Below, piece after piece: positions 16,002 to 24,742 of a stretch of DNA of 64,000 nucleotides; the stretch's first letter is position 1; every line of letters begins with the position of its first letter. Source of the stretch: Fibrobacterota bacterium (GTDB taxonomy: Bacteria > Fibrobacterota > Fibrobacteria > UBA5070); NCBI GenBank assembly GCA_016715065.1, contig JADKBN010000003.1:310001-374000 (forward strand), read 5' to 3'. The translations under genes were made by a program, and so were the position numbers. The notes beneath the pieces are model-generated. The model was given only the letters and a program-made list of their open reading frames with translations, was not told the DNA's origin and did no database searches.

Positions 16002-16786
16002 AGAACTCCCGCGGGTTCACGCTCATCGAGATGGTCGCGGTGTTGGCGATCCTGGCGATCCTGGCGGGGGCGATCGTCCCCACCGTGTCGCAATCGATCC
16101 GCGATGCGCGCGCCGACGCGGAACGCAAGACCTTGGAGACCCTCTCCCAACTTGTCCGGGAGCAGGTGCGCCGCAACGCCAACATTCCTTCCGCCACCAG
16201 TTGGGCAGCGACGCTCGCGCTTCTTTCCGATCTGCCCGTCGCCCGGCTTTCCCGCAATCCCGACGGCTGGAACCGCGCCTACCTTCCGGATCCGGCCTGG
16301 ACGCCTGTGTCCACCCGGCCCGTGCTGGCCGCTGGCTGGACCCAGACGCCCGCATCCGCGGAACTTGTCGCCTCGGCCCCCGCCAATGCCAGGATCCTCC
16401 TGATTTCGGACCTGAACGCCGACGCCCAGATGGCTTGTCAAAATATGACGGCCATCCAGTTCGCCGCCGTGTGGGACGAATCCGCGGGAGCCCCCGCCGC
16501 CTGCGTGGCCACCCAGACCAGGTCGATCGCGCGAATCAACCTGTCTTCGGAATTTGTCCAGGTGGTCCGAAACGTTTCCCTTCCGCTGGGGCCCCCCGCT
16601 CCGGGATGGACCTTCGGGGGCAACACCGCAGTGGCGGTACCCTTCGCCGCGGCCGGATCCACGGTGCGTTGGCACCTGCGCGGCAGCCGGTTGGGTCTGG
16701 TGGCCGGGGGCGCGGTTGTCGGGGAGATCGTGTTGAGGGATCCCCTTTCCGTCTCATGGGACGGCCTCGCCTGGAAGGGATATTGA
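15998..16786 (+). CDS. Pseudopilin (minor pilin candidate)
   Basis: A 262-residue prepilin-like protein starting from GTG overlapped with the GspF stop (GTGA). The short leader KNSRG precedes FTLIEMVAVLAILAILAGA, with Glu5 present. The stalk runs to about residue 60 and the globular domain has two Cys (in MACQNMT and PAACVAT) close enough for a disulfide loop, as in MSHA-type minor pilins. It ends WDGLAWKGY. It is likely incorporated at the tip or as an initiating subunit; that role is inferred from order and size. Confidence 0.85.
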   Translation: MKNSRGFTLIEMVAVLAILAILAGAIVPTVSQSIRDARADAERKTLETLSQLVREQVRRNANIPSATSWAATLALLSDLPVARLSRNPDGWNRAYLPDPAWTPVSTRPVLAAGWTQTPASAELVASAPANARILLISDLNADAQMACQNMTAIQFAAVWDESAGAPAACVATQTRSIARINLSSEFVQVVRNVSLPLGPPAPGWTFGGNTAVAVPFAAAGSTVRWHLRGSRLGLVAGGAVVGEIVLRDPLSVSWDGLAWKGY

Positions 16787-18210
16787 TGGGCGCCCGCAAC
16801 ACAGACCAGGTCCTTGGCATCGCCCTGTTGCGCGGGAGGCTGCATGCGCGCGTCATCGACGGAGGCAAAGTGGTGGCCAGCTGGGACTATCCCGATCCCG
16901 TCGCTGGTTTGCAGGGATTGGAAGAAGTCCTTGAGGAGATGGGATCGGTCCTGGAATTCCACGGTGGCACGGTGGTGGTCGCCATCTCCTCCAGCCAGGT
17001 GGCGCACCATTCCCTGAAGATCCCCCCGATGGGCGAGCAGGATCTGTTGGCCTATCTGGGTCGCAAGGCACGAATCGAATCGACCGGAGCCGATCGTCCT
17101 TGTTGGGGGTGGCGCCCTTTGCGGGAAAGCCTCAAGGGCGAGAAATCCGTCCTCCTGCAGGTTCTTCCCGAAGCGATGGTGGACGTGTTCCTGCGCTTTT
17201 GCGATCGTCGCGGCCATGAAATCGAACTGGTGGTTCCGGTTTCCGGAAGTCTGCTTCTGGCCGCGGCGAAGCTGCCGATTCCGCAGGATTCCTGGGTGCT
17301 GATGGCCGGCGAAGCGGAAAACGCCACCACGGTTGTCCTGGTCCAGCCCTCAGGGGATCTCGCATTGGTTCGAGAGCTTCCCTATGGCTGGTCGGATGGG
17401 GTGTCCCTCGAACGCGTGGGCCGGGAACTCCACCGCTCGATGCTGTTTGCCAAGCAGCAGTTCGGGGTGGTGGCTCGGGAGGTCTGGTTGTTGGGGTCGC
17501 GCACGGACGAGTGCGTGGAGCCGATGGCGAAACTGTTGGATGTCCCCGTCAAGGCGCTGACCACCGAGGATCCTCCTGCCCAATGGTTGGAGCCCTTGGT
17601 CGACGCGCCCTGGACATTGCCCGACAACCTCGTGCCGGAAGGTCGACGCAAGCTCCGCCGAGCCCGCAAGTGGCTTGTCGCAGGGGTGTCGCTTCTGCTC
17701 GTGCTGAATGCGGCGGTGGCCAGCCTGTGGACGCTCTCCTTTCGCAAACAGCGCTCACTTACCCAGGATGTGGGGCGGATGTCCCTCGAGACGCGCACCG
17801 CCTCGCTCCTGAAGGAACGGGCCGAACTGGAAGCCGTTCTTGCCCAACGCGACGCATTGGCATCCCAAGTCGCCTTGTTGGACAGCGCTTGTCAAAGGCC
17901 TTTTCCCGGCTGGTTCCATGGCTGGCTGGGACGGAATCTGACGGATGGATTGACGCTTTCCAAGACCTCGGTCGGACTGGACAGCGCCGGTGGATTCTGG
18001 AAGGTCGAACTGGTGGGCGCGGGTCCGAAGGATCCGGTCGCGGCCGCCTCGGTATTCGCACAATTCGAGCGGAGGATCGATTCTCTCGTTCCGGGCTGGA
18101 GGACCGTGGTGCCATCCCGGGAGCGTTGGCACAAGGAGGTCCTGGTCGGATCGAATCTCGCGGCAGACACCGCCGGTATCCCCTTCCGCATCGAAGGGGT
18201 GTTGCGATGA
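16786..18210 (+). CDS. MshI/GspL/PilM-like assembly protein with fused periplasmic part
   Basis: A 474-residue protein: residues 1-290 look like the actin-like PilM/GspL cytoplasmic domain (GIALLRGRLHARVIDGG start and a GSRTDECVEPMAKLL segment), then a single membrane helix (KWLVAGVSLLLVLNAAVASL) near 300, a coiled-coil (LLKERAELEAVLAQRDAL) and a PilN-like periplasmic ferredoxin fold. So PilM and PilN functions are fused, as in GspL and MshI. It overlaps the previous stop as TGATG and the following start by four bases. It likely connects the ATPase to the outer-membrane complex. Confidence 0.75.
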   Translation: MGARNTDQVLGIALLRGRLHARVIDGGKVVASWDYPDPVAGLQGLEEVLEEMGSVLEFHGGTVVVAISSSQVAHHSLKIPPMGEQDLLAYLGRKARIESTGADRPCWGWRPLRESLKGEKSVLLQVLPEAMVDVFLRFCDRRGHEIELVVPVSGSLLLAAAKLPIPQDSWVLMAGEAENATTVVLVQPSGDLALVRELPYGWSDGVSLERVGRELHRSMLFAKQQFGVVAREVWLLGSRTDECVEPMAKLLDVPVKALTTEDPPAQWLEPLVDAPWTLPDNLVPEGRRKLRRARKWLVAGVSLLLVLNAAVASLWTLSFRKQRSLTQDVGRMSLETRTASLLKERAELEAVLAQRDALASQVALLDSACQRPFPGWFHGWLGRNLTDGLTLSKTSVGLDSAGGFWKVELVGAGPKDPVAAASVFAQFERRIDSLVPGWRTVVPSRERWHKEVLVGSNLAADTAGIPFRIEGVLR

Positions 18211-18800
18211 GAAGTCGATTTCCGCGTGGATTGCGAAGATTGCTGGACCGCGTGCTCACCTCGCGATCCGGAATGGGTGGGTTGCGAGCGGGCATCGCGC
18301 TGAGCCTGATCGGAGTCGCGGGACTTTTGTGGGACCTCCAGCGCCGCGTCGTGCCCGCGATCCGTTCCAGCCAAGAGGAAATTTCCGCTTTGGGAACATT
18401 GGAAGCGGATGTCCGGGTACTTCGCGATCGGCTGGCTCCAGGAGCCGACCCCTTGGAGCAGAGGGCTTGGCAGGGCGTGTTCCCCGATTGGGTGGAGCTG
18501 GCGGGATGGCTGGAATCGGTGAGATCTTCCGCCGACTCCGCGCAAGGAGATCTCGAGTGGACCGTCGAGGAAGGCGGTCTCCAGGATCCGCGCTTTCCCC
18601 AGCTGCAGGTCGTGCGTGTGACATGGACCTTTTCCCCTTCGGATCCTTCCTTCCGCCACAGCTTGGCGTTCGTGCATCGGCGGGTCGTTGACGGAAAACG
18701 TCTGATCGCCCTGGAGTCGATCGGCATGGAGTCCGACGAGATCGGGGTTCGCACCGTGAAGTTCCGGGTCAGAGCCTGGATCCGGAGTCCCCATGGATAG
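18207..18800 (+). CDS. MshJ/GspM/PilO-like inner-membrane protein
   Basis: A 197-residue bitopic protein: basic N-terminus, one membrane helix (GGLRAGIALSLIGVAGLLW, about 25-43), a short coiled-coil and a periplasmic alpha/beta domain. This order matches GspM/PilO/MshJ, which pair with the I/L-type protein to form the inner-membrane platform. Sequence conservation in this family is low, so the call rests on architecture and on its position between the MshI-like and MshK-like genes. Its start ATGA overlaps the upstream stop; its end overlaps the next gene by eight bases. Confidence 0.6.
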   Translation: MRSRFPRGLRRLLDRVLTSRSGMGGLRAGIALSLIGVAGLLWDLQRRVVPAIRSSQEEISALGTLEADVRVLRDRLAPGADPLEQRAWQGVFPDWVELAGWLESVRSSADSAQGDLEWTVEEGGLQDPRFPQLQVVRVTWTFSPSDPSFRHSLAFVHRRVVDGKRLIALESIGMESDEIGVRTVKFRVRAWIRSPHG

Positions 18801-19335
18801 TCCTCTTCGCAATCCTTGGATCGCCTCGGTGCTGGCCATCGCCGCCGCAGGGTTCCTCGTCTGGCGTTTGCTGCCCTTGTTCGGCGGATCCAGCTCCAGC
18901 TCGAGCGACCCGAGTCCGGTCGTCCAGGAAGTTCCCCAAGAAGTACTCCAAGGTCTTCCGGTGACCACGACGCCGGAGGTTTCCGACTCACTGACCCTTC
19001 CGCTATCCGTGGAGCAAAGCCGAGATTCGCTGGGTGGCTGGGAAACTTCCTTGACCAGGGATCCCTTCCAGAGCCAAAAAACGGGTTCGGCGCCACGAGC
19101 GCCCCAGCGCGCCACGACGTCTCCCGCGATGGTTCCTTCCAGATCCGGTCAACGCCCGCTCGTGCGGGGGTTGGCCACAGGTTCGGCCAATCTCGTGCTC
19201 GCCCAGGGACGGGTCCTGGCCGAGGGCGACACCTTCGCCGGAGGCGTCCTTCGCGCCATCCGCTCCGACCGCATCCTCGTCCGTCGACCGACCGGCGACA
19301 CCGTCTTTTTCTTTCCGCGGGGAACCCTGCCATGA
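18793..19335 (+). CDS. MshK/GspC/PilP-like periplasmic connector
   Basis: A 180-residue protein with an N-terminal membrane anchor (WIASVLAIAAAGFLVWRLLPLF), a Ser/Pro/Thr-rich linker, then the short beta domain ANLVLAQGRVLAEGDTF...ILVRRPTGDTVFFF typical of homology-region domains in GspC, MshK and PilP. It would bridge the inner-membrane platform to the secretin N-domains. It overlaps the genes on both sides. The segment TRDPFQSQ just before the HR-like domain resembles the RDPF motif of PilP. Confidence 0.65.
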   Translation: MDSPLRNPWIASVLAIAAAGFLVWRLLPLFGGSSSSSSDPSPVVQEVPQEVLQGLPVTTTPEVSDSLTLPLSVEQSRDSLGGWETSLTRDPFQSQKTGSAPRAPQRATTSPAMVPSRSGQRPLVRGLATGSANLVLAQGRVLAEGDTFAGGVLRAIRSDRILVRRPTGDTVFFFPRGTLP

Positions 19336-20708
19336 TCTGTCTCCTTTTGGCCGTGTTGATCGGGGCGTCACCCGATACCGCATTGCGCCACCCTCCCTTG
19401 GTGGTGCTCGATTCCATGGTGCAGGACACCATCCACTCTTCCCGTCCGGCCGCCTCCGACAAGCGCAGCTCGTTTCGGGTGCGCGACGTGCCCGTGGCCC
19501 AGGCCGCCGCGCTGTTCGCCCGTTCCCAAGGCTGGACATTGGTTGCCGATCCGAACCTGCCGGGCACATCCACCATCGACTTGGTGGATGTCACACGGGA
19601 GAAGATCCTCGAAGCGATCTTTTCGCCGCACGGGCTTTCATGGGAATTGCGCGGAGAAACGCTCAAGGTGCTGGGCGGAAACGCTTCCAGCCGCATCTTC
19701 AAGATCGACTACCTGCGTTTCAAGCGCGGTGGCCAGGGATCCAGCCAAGCCTCCATCTCCACCACCGGCTCAGGCGAGGCGGGACGCGTCTCGTTGTCGA
19801 ATTCCGACGAATTGAGTTTCTGGGACGAACTGGAAACCCAAGTCAAACAGATCCTCAGTTCCTCCGGAAGCTACGTCTCCAATCGCACCGCCGGCGTGAT
19901 CCTGGTGCGCGACGCCCCCGCACGGCTGGACGAGGTCGACCGTTTTCTGTCGGCGGTGGTGTCTGCCGCCACGCGCCAGGTGGAACTGACCGCGCGCATC
20001 TACGAAGTCACGCTCGACGACGACCACTCCCTGGGAGTGGATTGGAATTCCGTGGAACAACGGGTGGGGAGCCTCGCCGATCGCGCCATTTCCCTGGGAG
20101 CATCCACCGCCAACGTCCCGAGCGGATCGAATTGGAAGGCGCCCTCCGTGTTGGCCAAGATCGGCGTGGATGGCTCGGAACTCACCGCGACCCTGTCCGC
20201 CCTGTCCGAACAAGGGAAACTCCGCGCCGTGAGCCAGCCGCGCGTGGTCACCCTCAACAACCAGCCGGCGATGGTCAAGGTGGGCACGGATCTTCCGTTC
20301 TTCACCAGCACCATCAGCACGGTGGGAGCCTCCGGCATCCAGAACATCCAAGAACAGGTCAATGTGGTCACGGTGGGCGTGGTGCTGTCCGTGACCCCTT
20401 CCATCGCCTCCGACGGCACCGTGCAGCTGGGGATCGAGCCCATGGTCTCCACGCTGGCGGGAACCACCACCTCCCGCGCGGGATCCACCGCCCCCATCGT
20501 CGACGTGAAACAATCTTCTTCCATCGTGCGGGTGCGGGATCGCGAGACGGTGCGGCTGTCGGGACTCATCCAGGAGACGGAATCCGTCACCGAACGCAAG
20601 GTTCCCATCCTGGGCGAGATCCCTGTTCTGGGGGCATTGTTCCGATGGCAGTACAAGAAGTCCAGCCGCAAGGAGCTGGTGGTCTTCATCACGCCTCGGA
20701 TGCTGTGA
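19332..20708 (+). CDS. mshL: Secretin of the MSHA-like system (MshL)
   Basis: A 458-residue outer-membrane channel subunit. A signal peptide (ICLLLAVLIGA) is followed by an STN-like N-domain (SFRVRDVPVAQAAALFARSQGW), the IDYLRFKRGGQGSS segment typical of MshL, and an N-domain (VILVRDAPARLDEVDRFLSAV). The C-terminal secretin domain has AVSQPRVVTLNNQPAMVKVG, the VGVVLSVTPSIASDGTVQL strands and the end VPILGEIPVLGALF. It is shorter than GspD. The ATG overlaps the upstream stop. It ends the pilus operon; 31 bases separate it from the next gene. Confidence 0.9.
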   Translation: MICLLLAVLIGASPDTALRHPPLVVLDSMVQDTIHSSRPAASDKRSSFRVRDVPVAQAAALFARSQGWTLVADPNLPGTSTIDLVDVTREKILEAIFSPHGLSWELRGETLKVLGGNASSRIFKIDYLRFKRGGQGSSQASISTTGSGEAGRVSLSNSDELSFWDELETQVKQILSSSGSYVSNRTAGVILVRDAPARLDEVDRFLSAVVSAATRQVELTARIYEVTLDDDHSLGVDWNSVEQRVGSLADRAISLGASTANVPSGSNWKAPSVLAKIGVDGSELTATLSALSEQGKLRAVSQPRVVTLNNQPAMVKVGTDLPFFTSTISTVGASGIQNIQEQVNVVTVGVVLSVTPSIASDGTVQLGIEPMVSTLAGTTTSRAGSTAPIVDVKQSSSIVRVRDRETVRLSGLIQETESVTERKVPILGEIPVLGALFRWQYKKSSRKELVVFITPRML

Positions 20709-20739
20709 GTCTGGTGCCGATTTCCTAGCTTGGCGGACC

Positions 20740-21213
20740 ATGCCTTCCCAGCACGACGTTTCCGGCCCTTCGGATCCGAACGATCCCTACAAGTCCTCCA
20801 GATTGTTCCCCGACGAAGGCAGTCCAAGCCCACCGCGGTCCCCGTCGATCCTTTGGATCATTCCGGGGTCCTTCCTCAGTCTCCTCCTGTTCGGGATTAC
20901 GGCTGGATACATAGGGGAGACTTTCCACGAGGCGGCGATGGTGCCCTTGATCGGAGGATGGCTGGCGCTTCTAGGTTGGAGCCTATGGATCACCGCCAGG
21001 GGTCGAGCCGAAACGATCTCGATCTTCGCGCGGTCGTATCTGCTGGCCAACGCCTTGGTGGCCCTGCTGGTTGGCGTGGTGGGCACCACCTGCTCGGGCA
21101 TGAGCTTCGGAGCCACTTCGGGCGGCAGTGGAATGGCTTTCCTTTGGATCCTGCTGTGCGTCCTGGCGGTTTCGATCGGACTCTTCGCGTTTCGTTGGCC
21201 TCGGAAGCCCTGA
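20740..21213 (+). CDS. Integral membrane protein, four predicted helices
   Basis: A 157-residue protein with a Pro/Ser-rich 35-residue N-terminus and four hydrophobic stretches (about 38-58, 66-85, 93-113 and 131-150). No motif or family recognised. Its stop at 21211-21213 is immediately before the likely TTG start of the Lgt-like gene, so the two are probably co-translated and the protein may act in the same lipid-related pathway. A second possibility is a stand-alone protein that only shares the transcript. Two Cys occur close to the third and fourth helices. Confidence 0.6.
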   Translation: MPSQHDVSGPSDPNDPYKSSRLFPDEGSPSPPRSPSILWIIPGSFLSLLLFGITAGYIGETFHEAAMVPLIGGWLALLGWSLWITARGRAETISIFARSYLLANALVALLVGVVGTTCSGMSFGATSGGSGMAFLWILLCVLAVSIGLFAFRWPRKP

Positions 21214-21214
21214 G

Positions 21215-21973
21215 TTGTCGATCCTTTGGAGCATTCCGGTGTTGGATCCGGGACAGGCGCATGTCGTCCACTCCGTGATGGAGCTGGCCGCTTTCGCACT
21301 GGGTGGCTGGCTGTGGCGCCGCTCTCGCAAAGGGACGCCGTTGCTTTCCGGACAGGGTCCGGATTTTCCTGCCTTGATTGGCTGTATCCTTGGAGCGATG
21401 CTGGGCAGCCGTCTGGTTAACTGGATCCAGGAGCCGGGGCCGCTTTGGCTTGCGGGGATGCTGCGGCTTCCCGGCCAATCCATGGTCGGAGGATTGCTTG
21501 GAGGTTGGATTGGCGTGGAGCTGGGAAAGCTCGGCAATGGCTTTCGACGATCCACGGGAGATGCGTACGTCCAGCCCATGTTGTGGGCTCTGGTGGTGGG
21601 GCGCATCGGGTGTCTGCTCGCCGGCCTGAACGAATCCACCCATGGCCAGCCCACATCGCTGCCCTGGGGAGTGGACCTGGGCGATGGCATCGCACGCCAT
21701 CCGGCGCCGCTGTACGAGATGATTTTTGTCGCCTTGTTCGCATGGATCCTGCAGCGATGGCCCCGATCGGCTCCGGAAGGCCTGAAATTCCGCATTTGCG
21801 CGGGTGGCTACCTCCTGTGGAGGTTCGTGGTGGAGTTCCTTAAGCCAGCTCCTTGGAAGGCTCTTGGCCTTTCCGGACTCCAATGGGTCTGCTTGGGCGG
21901 CATGGTCTGGGCGGGATTGGAAATTTCAAACACCTTGAGGAGACGCGATGGCGCGACACAACCGTCCGTTTGA
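21215..21973 (+). CDS. Lgt-like membrane protein (prolipoprotein diacylglyceryl transferase family)
   Basis: About 252 residues with six or seven membrane helices. The Lgt signature is readable: VVGRIGCLLAGLNEST, GQPTSLPWGVDLGDGIARHP, APLYEM and a C-terminal WRFVVEFLKP that matches the RFxxEF motif. The segment that carries the essential His103 in E. coli Lgt (HGGLxG) reads MVGGLLGG here, so that His is absent. The TTG at 21215 is chosen because it follows the upstream TGA by one base; a GTG at 21239 is an alternative. The next gene, a Tes-like radical SAM enzyme, begins 26 bases before its end. It may move lipid moieties to a substrate other than a lipobox Cys; that is inference. Confidence 0.75.
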   Translation: MSILWSIPVLDPGQAHVVHSVMELAAFALGGWLWRRSRKGTPLLSGQGPDFPALIGCILGAMLGSRLVNWIQEPGPLWLAGMLRLPGQSMVGGLLGGWIGVELGKLGNGFRRSTGDAYVQPMLWALVVGRIGCLLAGLNESTHGQPTSLPWGVDLGDGIARHPAPLYEMIFVALFAWILQRWPRSAPEGLKFRICAGGYLLWRFVVEFLKPAPWKALGLSGLQWVCLGGMVWAGLEISNTLRRRDGATQPSV

Positions 21974-23480
21974 TTTCTACTCGACCACGAGCTCCATCTG
22001 CCCCGAATGCCTGGAGACGATCGAAGCGAAGATCCTGTTGGACCACGAAGGAAACCGTGTGTTGCTGGAAAAATGGTGTCCGGCGCACGGAGTCCAGCGC
22101 ACCGAGATCTCCGATGACATTTCCTGGTATCGGTCCGGTCGCGAGACCTGGACCAAACTTCCGGAAACGCCCGAGCGCTTCGCGACGCCGCGTCTGCACG
22201 GTTGTCCTTGGGATTGCGGACTGTGTCCGGACCACCAGCAGCATTCGTGTCTTGCGGTGTTGGAGATCACCGACGCCTGCAACTTGCGATGCAAGGTCTG
22301 TTTCGCCGAGTCCGGCCCCGAACGCCAGACCTACCGGACCTTGGAGGAAATCGAGCGGATGCTCGATGGTCTGATCGCCTGCGAAGGCGAGTTGGACGTG
22401 CTGCAGATTTCCGGTGGTGAGCCCACCTTGCATCCCCAGTTGTTCGAGATCCTGGAAGCCGCACGCAAGCGTCCCATCAAACACCTCATGTTGAACACCA
22501 ACGGACTGGTGTTGGCCAAAGACCCCTCCTTCGCCCAAAAGCTTTCCCACTTGGGTGCGGGGTTCGAGGTGTACCTGCAATTCGACAGCTTGCGCGACGA
22601 GGTCCTGAAGGAGCTGCGCGGGACGGCGCTGGCCGAGGTTCACCGGAAAGCCCTGGAAAATCTGGATCGCCATGGCGTGAGCACCACCCTGGTGATGACG
22701 GTTCGCAAAGGACTGAACGATCACGAGGTGGGCGATGTGATCCGCCATGCGGTCGGCTGGAACTGCATCCGGGGTGTCACGTTGCAGCCGGTCCAGGAAG
22801 CAGGACGGGTGGAGGATGGTCGCGTGGGAGAGCGATTGCACATCTCCAGCTTGCGTCGGGCCATCGGAGAGCAATCCGGGGTTTTCACCGCCGAGGATGT
22901 GCTTCCGGTACCGTGCAATCCCGATGCTTTGGCCATGGCTTACGGAATCCGATCGGGATCCAAGATCGCGCCTGTCTCGCGCCATATTCGGCCAGAGCTT
23001 CTGACCGACGGCGGTCGCAACACCATCGTGTTCGAACGCGACGACGAGTTGCGTGAAAAGGTGCTGGACCTGCTTTCCACCGGGATCGGCCCCACCGCCC
23101 AGGCGTTGAAGCTTTCCCGGCTGTTTGCCAAGTTCAACCACCACTTCGACCCCCATTGCAAATGGCGTCGGCGCTTTGGCTTGTCCAAGGCACCCAAGCC
23201 ACCTCCGGGGCTGGATGACTTATCCTGCTGCATCCCGAAGGTGAAGGATGGCGAACTGGACTACCGTAAGGTCTTCCGAGTCCTGATCGTGGCGTTCATG
23301 GACATGGAAAGTCTGGACCTGCGCGCACTCAAAAAGTCCTGCATCCACATAGTGCAACCCGATGGCAAGCTGATCCCTTTCGAGAGCCACAATTTGTTCT
23401 ACCGCGGAGATCGGCTCGCCCGCACCCGAGAAGCGCAGCAACGCATTCGTTCTCGATTCGGACTCAATCGAGGATCGTGA
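21948..23480 (+). CDS. Radical SAM enzyme related to tetraether synthase (Tes-like)
   Basis: A 510-residue multi-cluster radical SAM protein. Order of motifs: rubredoxin-like CPECLETI...WCPAHG near the N-terminus, an auxiliary cluster CPWDCGLCPDHQQHSC (about 85-100), the SAM cluster CNLRCKVC (about 108-115), QISGGEPTLHPQ, and late Cys (DPHC, SCC, SCIH). This resembles the archaeal Tes/MJ0619 enzyme family, in which radical chemistry joins or alters lipid acyl or isoprenoid chains. The family's usual IPFCxYN near the end is IPFESHN here. RBS TTGAGGAG precedes the ATG. It overlaps the Lgt-like gene by 26 bases, supporting a lipid substrate. Family fairly sure; reaction inferred. Confidence 0.75.
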   Translation: MARHNRPFDFYSTTSSICPECLETIEAKILLDHEGNRVLLEKWCPAHGVQRTEISDDISWYRSGRETWTKLPETPERFATPRLHGCPWDCGLCPDHQQHSCLAVLEITDACNLRCKVCFAESGPERQTYRTLEEIERMLDGLIACEGELDVLQISGGEPTLHPQLFEILEAARKRPIKHLMLNTNGLVLAKDPSFAQKLSHLGAGFEVYLQFDSLRDEVLKELRGTALAEVHRKALENLDRHGVSTTLVMTVRKGLNDHEVGDVIRHAVGWNCIRGVTLQPVQEAGRVEDGRVGERLHISSLRRAIGEQSGVFTAEDVLPVPCNPDALAMAYGIRSGSKIAPVSRHIRPELLTDGGRNTIVFERDDELREKVLDLLSTGIGPTAQALKLSRLFAKFNHHFDPHCKWRRRFGLSKAPKPPPGLDDLSCCIPKVKDGELDYRKVFRVLIVAFMDMESLDLRALKKSCIHIVQPDGKLIPFESHNLFYRGDRLARTREAQQRIRSRFGLNRGS

Positions 23481-24609
23481 AGTCGCTTTTCGAACCGTTT
23501 TTGACGAGGTACATGGCCTTGTCGGCCACGTGTAGAAGCTCTTCTGCTGTCTGTCCGTGCTGGGGATAGATTGCAACGCCAATACTGACGCCAAGCGATT
23601 GCTTCGTCTGCTCGATCATCATCGGCTCCTGGACGGCTTGTAGAATGCGTTGCGCCATGATCTCCGCGCCACTGCGCCCATCGATTTCCTGGGCGACCAC
23701 GACGAATTCATCGCCACCCACCCGAGAGGCGAGATCGGACTCGCGGACCACGGAAAGGATGCGTTTGGCGACACAGACCAGCACCTGGTCGCCGGCGTCG
23801 TGGCCCAGCTTGTCGTTGATCGGCTTGAATCCGTCCAGATCCAGGTAGATGACCGCCACCCGCCGATTTTTGCGACCGGAAAGCGCGATGGATTTGGTGA
23901 GGAAATCCATCAGCAGCCGTCGATTGGCGAGGCCTGTCAGAGTGTCGTGATGGGCCTTCTCGAAATTTTCCAGGTTGTGCTCGATCATGTTTTTTTGGGC
24001 CTTGAGGAGGCGGTTGATGGTGCTGGGGATGAAAAGCAGAAGGAATCCGAACAGCAGAACGTAGGCGGTGCGGTAGATCTCCCCGAGAATGTCGCCACAG
24101 ATCAGCTGGTCGGCGATGGACCGGTCGAAATTCGGATAGGCCAGGGCAAACAGGACGTTCATGCAAAATGCGGCAAGGAGTGTCGCATAGACGATCAGCT
24201 TCCGGTCCTGCCGAAGCGATGCCATGAAGATCAGGACGGGGTACAAAACCAGTGTGGCTGTCGTGACAGGCGTGAGCGGAGAATGGACGAAGGTGTCGAT
24301 GGCGTTGTAGAGGGTCAAAAAAACGATGTCGACCGTGACCGAAACGTACCGGATCCACAGGTCGGTCCGTCTGCGCCGGATGAAGTAGGTCAAAAAGCCG
24401 TTGTACCCCAGGGTGAGGGTCAACAGGCACATCCCGTAGAGCCCCACGATGTCGCGCTGCACCAGCAGGACAACCATGGCCAAGAGGAAGGTGAATCCAT
24501 GCACCACCCACCGAAAGATCCAGGAAATCCTTTCGCCGCGATGCACTTCCTGCATCAACAGTTCGGTGAAGATATCGCTGGGTGTGCCCGGAAGGTCGAC
24601 TTGGGACAT
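23464..24609 (-). CDS. Membrane-bound diguanylate cyclase (GGDEF)
   Basis: A 381-residue inner-membrane enzyme that makes c-di-GMP from two GTP. Residues 30-205 contain about six hydrophobic helices with no recognised sensor name. The GGDEF domain begins at HDTLTGLANRRLLMDFL and holds an intact active site RVGGDEF and the inhibitory I-site RESD five residues before it, followed by VSIGVAIYP. So it is predicted active and product-inhibited. Its 3' end overlaps the convergent radical SAM gene by 17 bases. The MshEN-like pilus ATPase upstream and the PilZ protein at 32552 are plausible local receivers. Confidence 0.9.
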   Translation of the reverse strand: MSQVDLPGTPSDIFTELLMQEVHRGERISWIFRWVVHGFTFLLAMVVLLVQRDIVGLYGMCLLTLTLGYNGFLTYFIRRRRTDLWIRYVSVTVDIVFLTLYNAIDTFVHSPLTPVTTATLVLYPVLIFMASLRQDRKLIVYATLLAAFCMNVLFALAYPNFDRSIADQLICGDILGEIYRTAYVLLFGFLLLFIPSTINRLLKAQKNMIEHNLENFEKAHHDTLTGLANRRLLMDFLTKSIALSGRKNRRVAVIYLDLDGFKPINDKLGHDAGDQVLVCVAKRILSVVRESDLASRVGGDEFVVVAQEIDGRSGAEIMAQRILQAVQEPMMIEQTKQSLGVSIGVAIYPQHGQTAEELLHVADKAMYLVKNGSKSDFTILD

Positions 24610-24681
24610 GTGCCCCTGATTCTACCATTGCAATCCGAAGCCAGCTTTCGCCAGATCGCGAGGGAACTTCATCCTGTTCCC

Positions 24682-24710
24682 TTGACCGCCTGAAATCGAG
24701 AGGCTACTAT
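24682..24710 (+). promoter_or_regulatory. Promoter of the ribosomal/translation block
   Basis: TTGACC (24682-24687) and TACTAT (24705-24710) are separated by 17 bases, giving a start near 24717 and a short leader before rplM, whose ATG follows AGAAGG. Confidence 0.7.
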
Positions 24711-24742
24711 TCGGCCCTTCCCATTTTTTCAGAAGGTCCATC

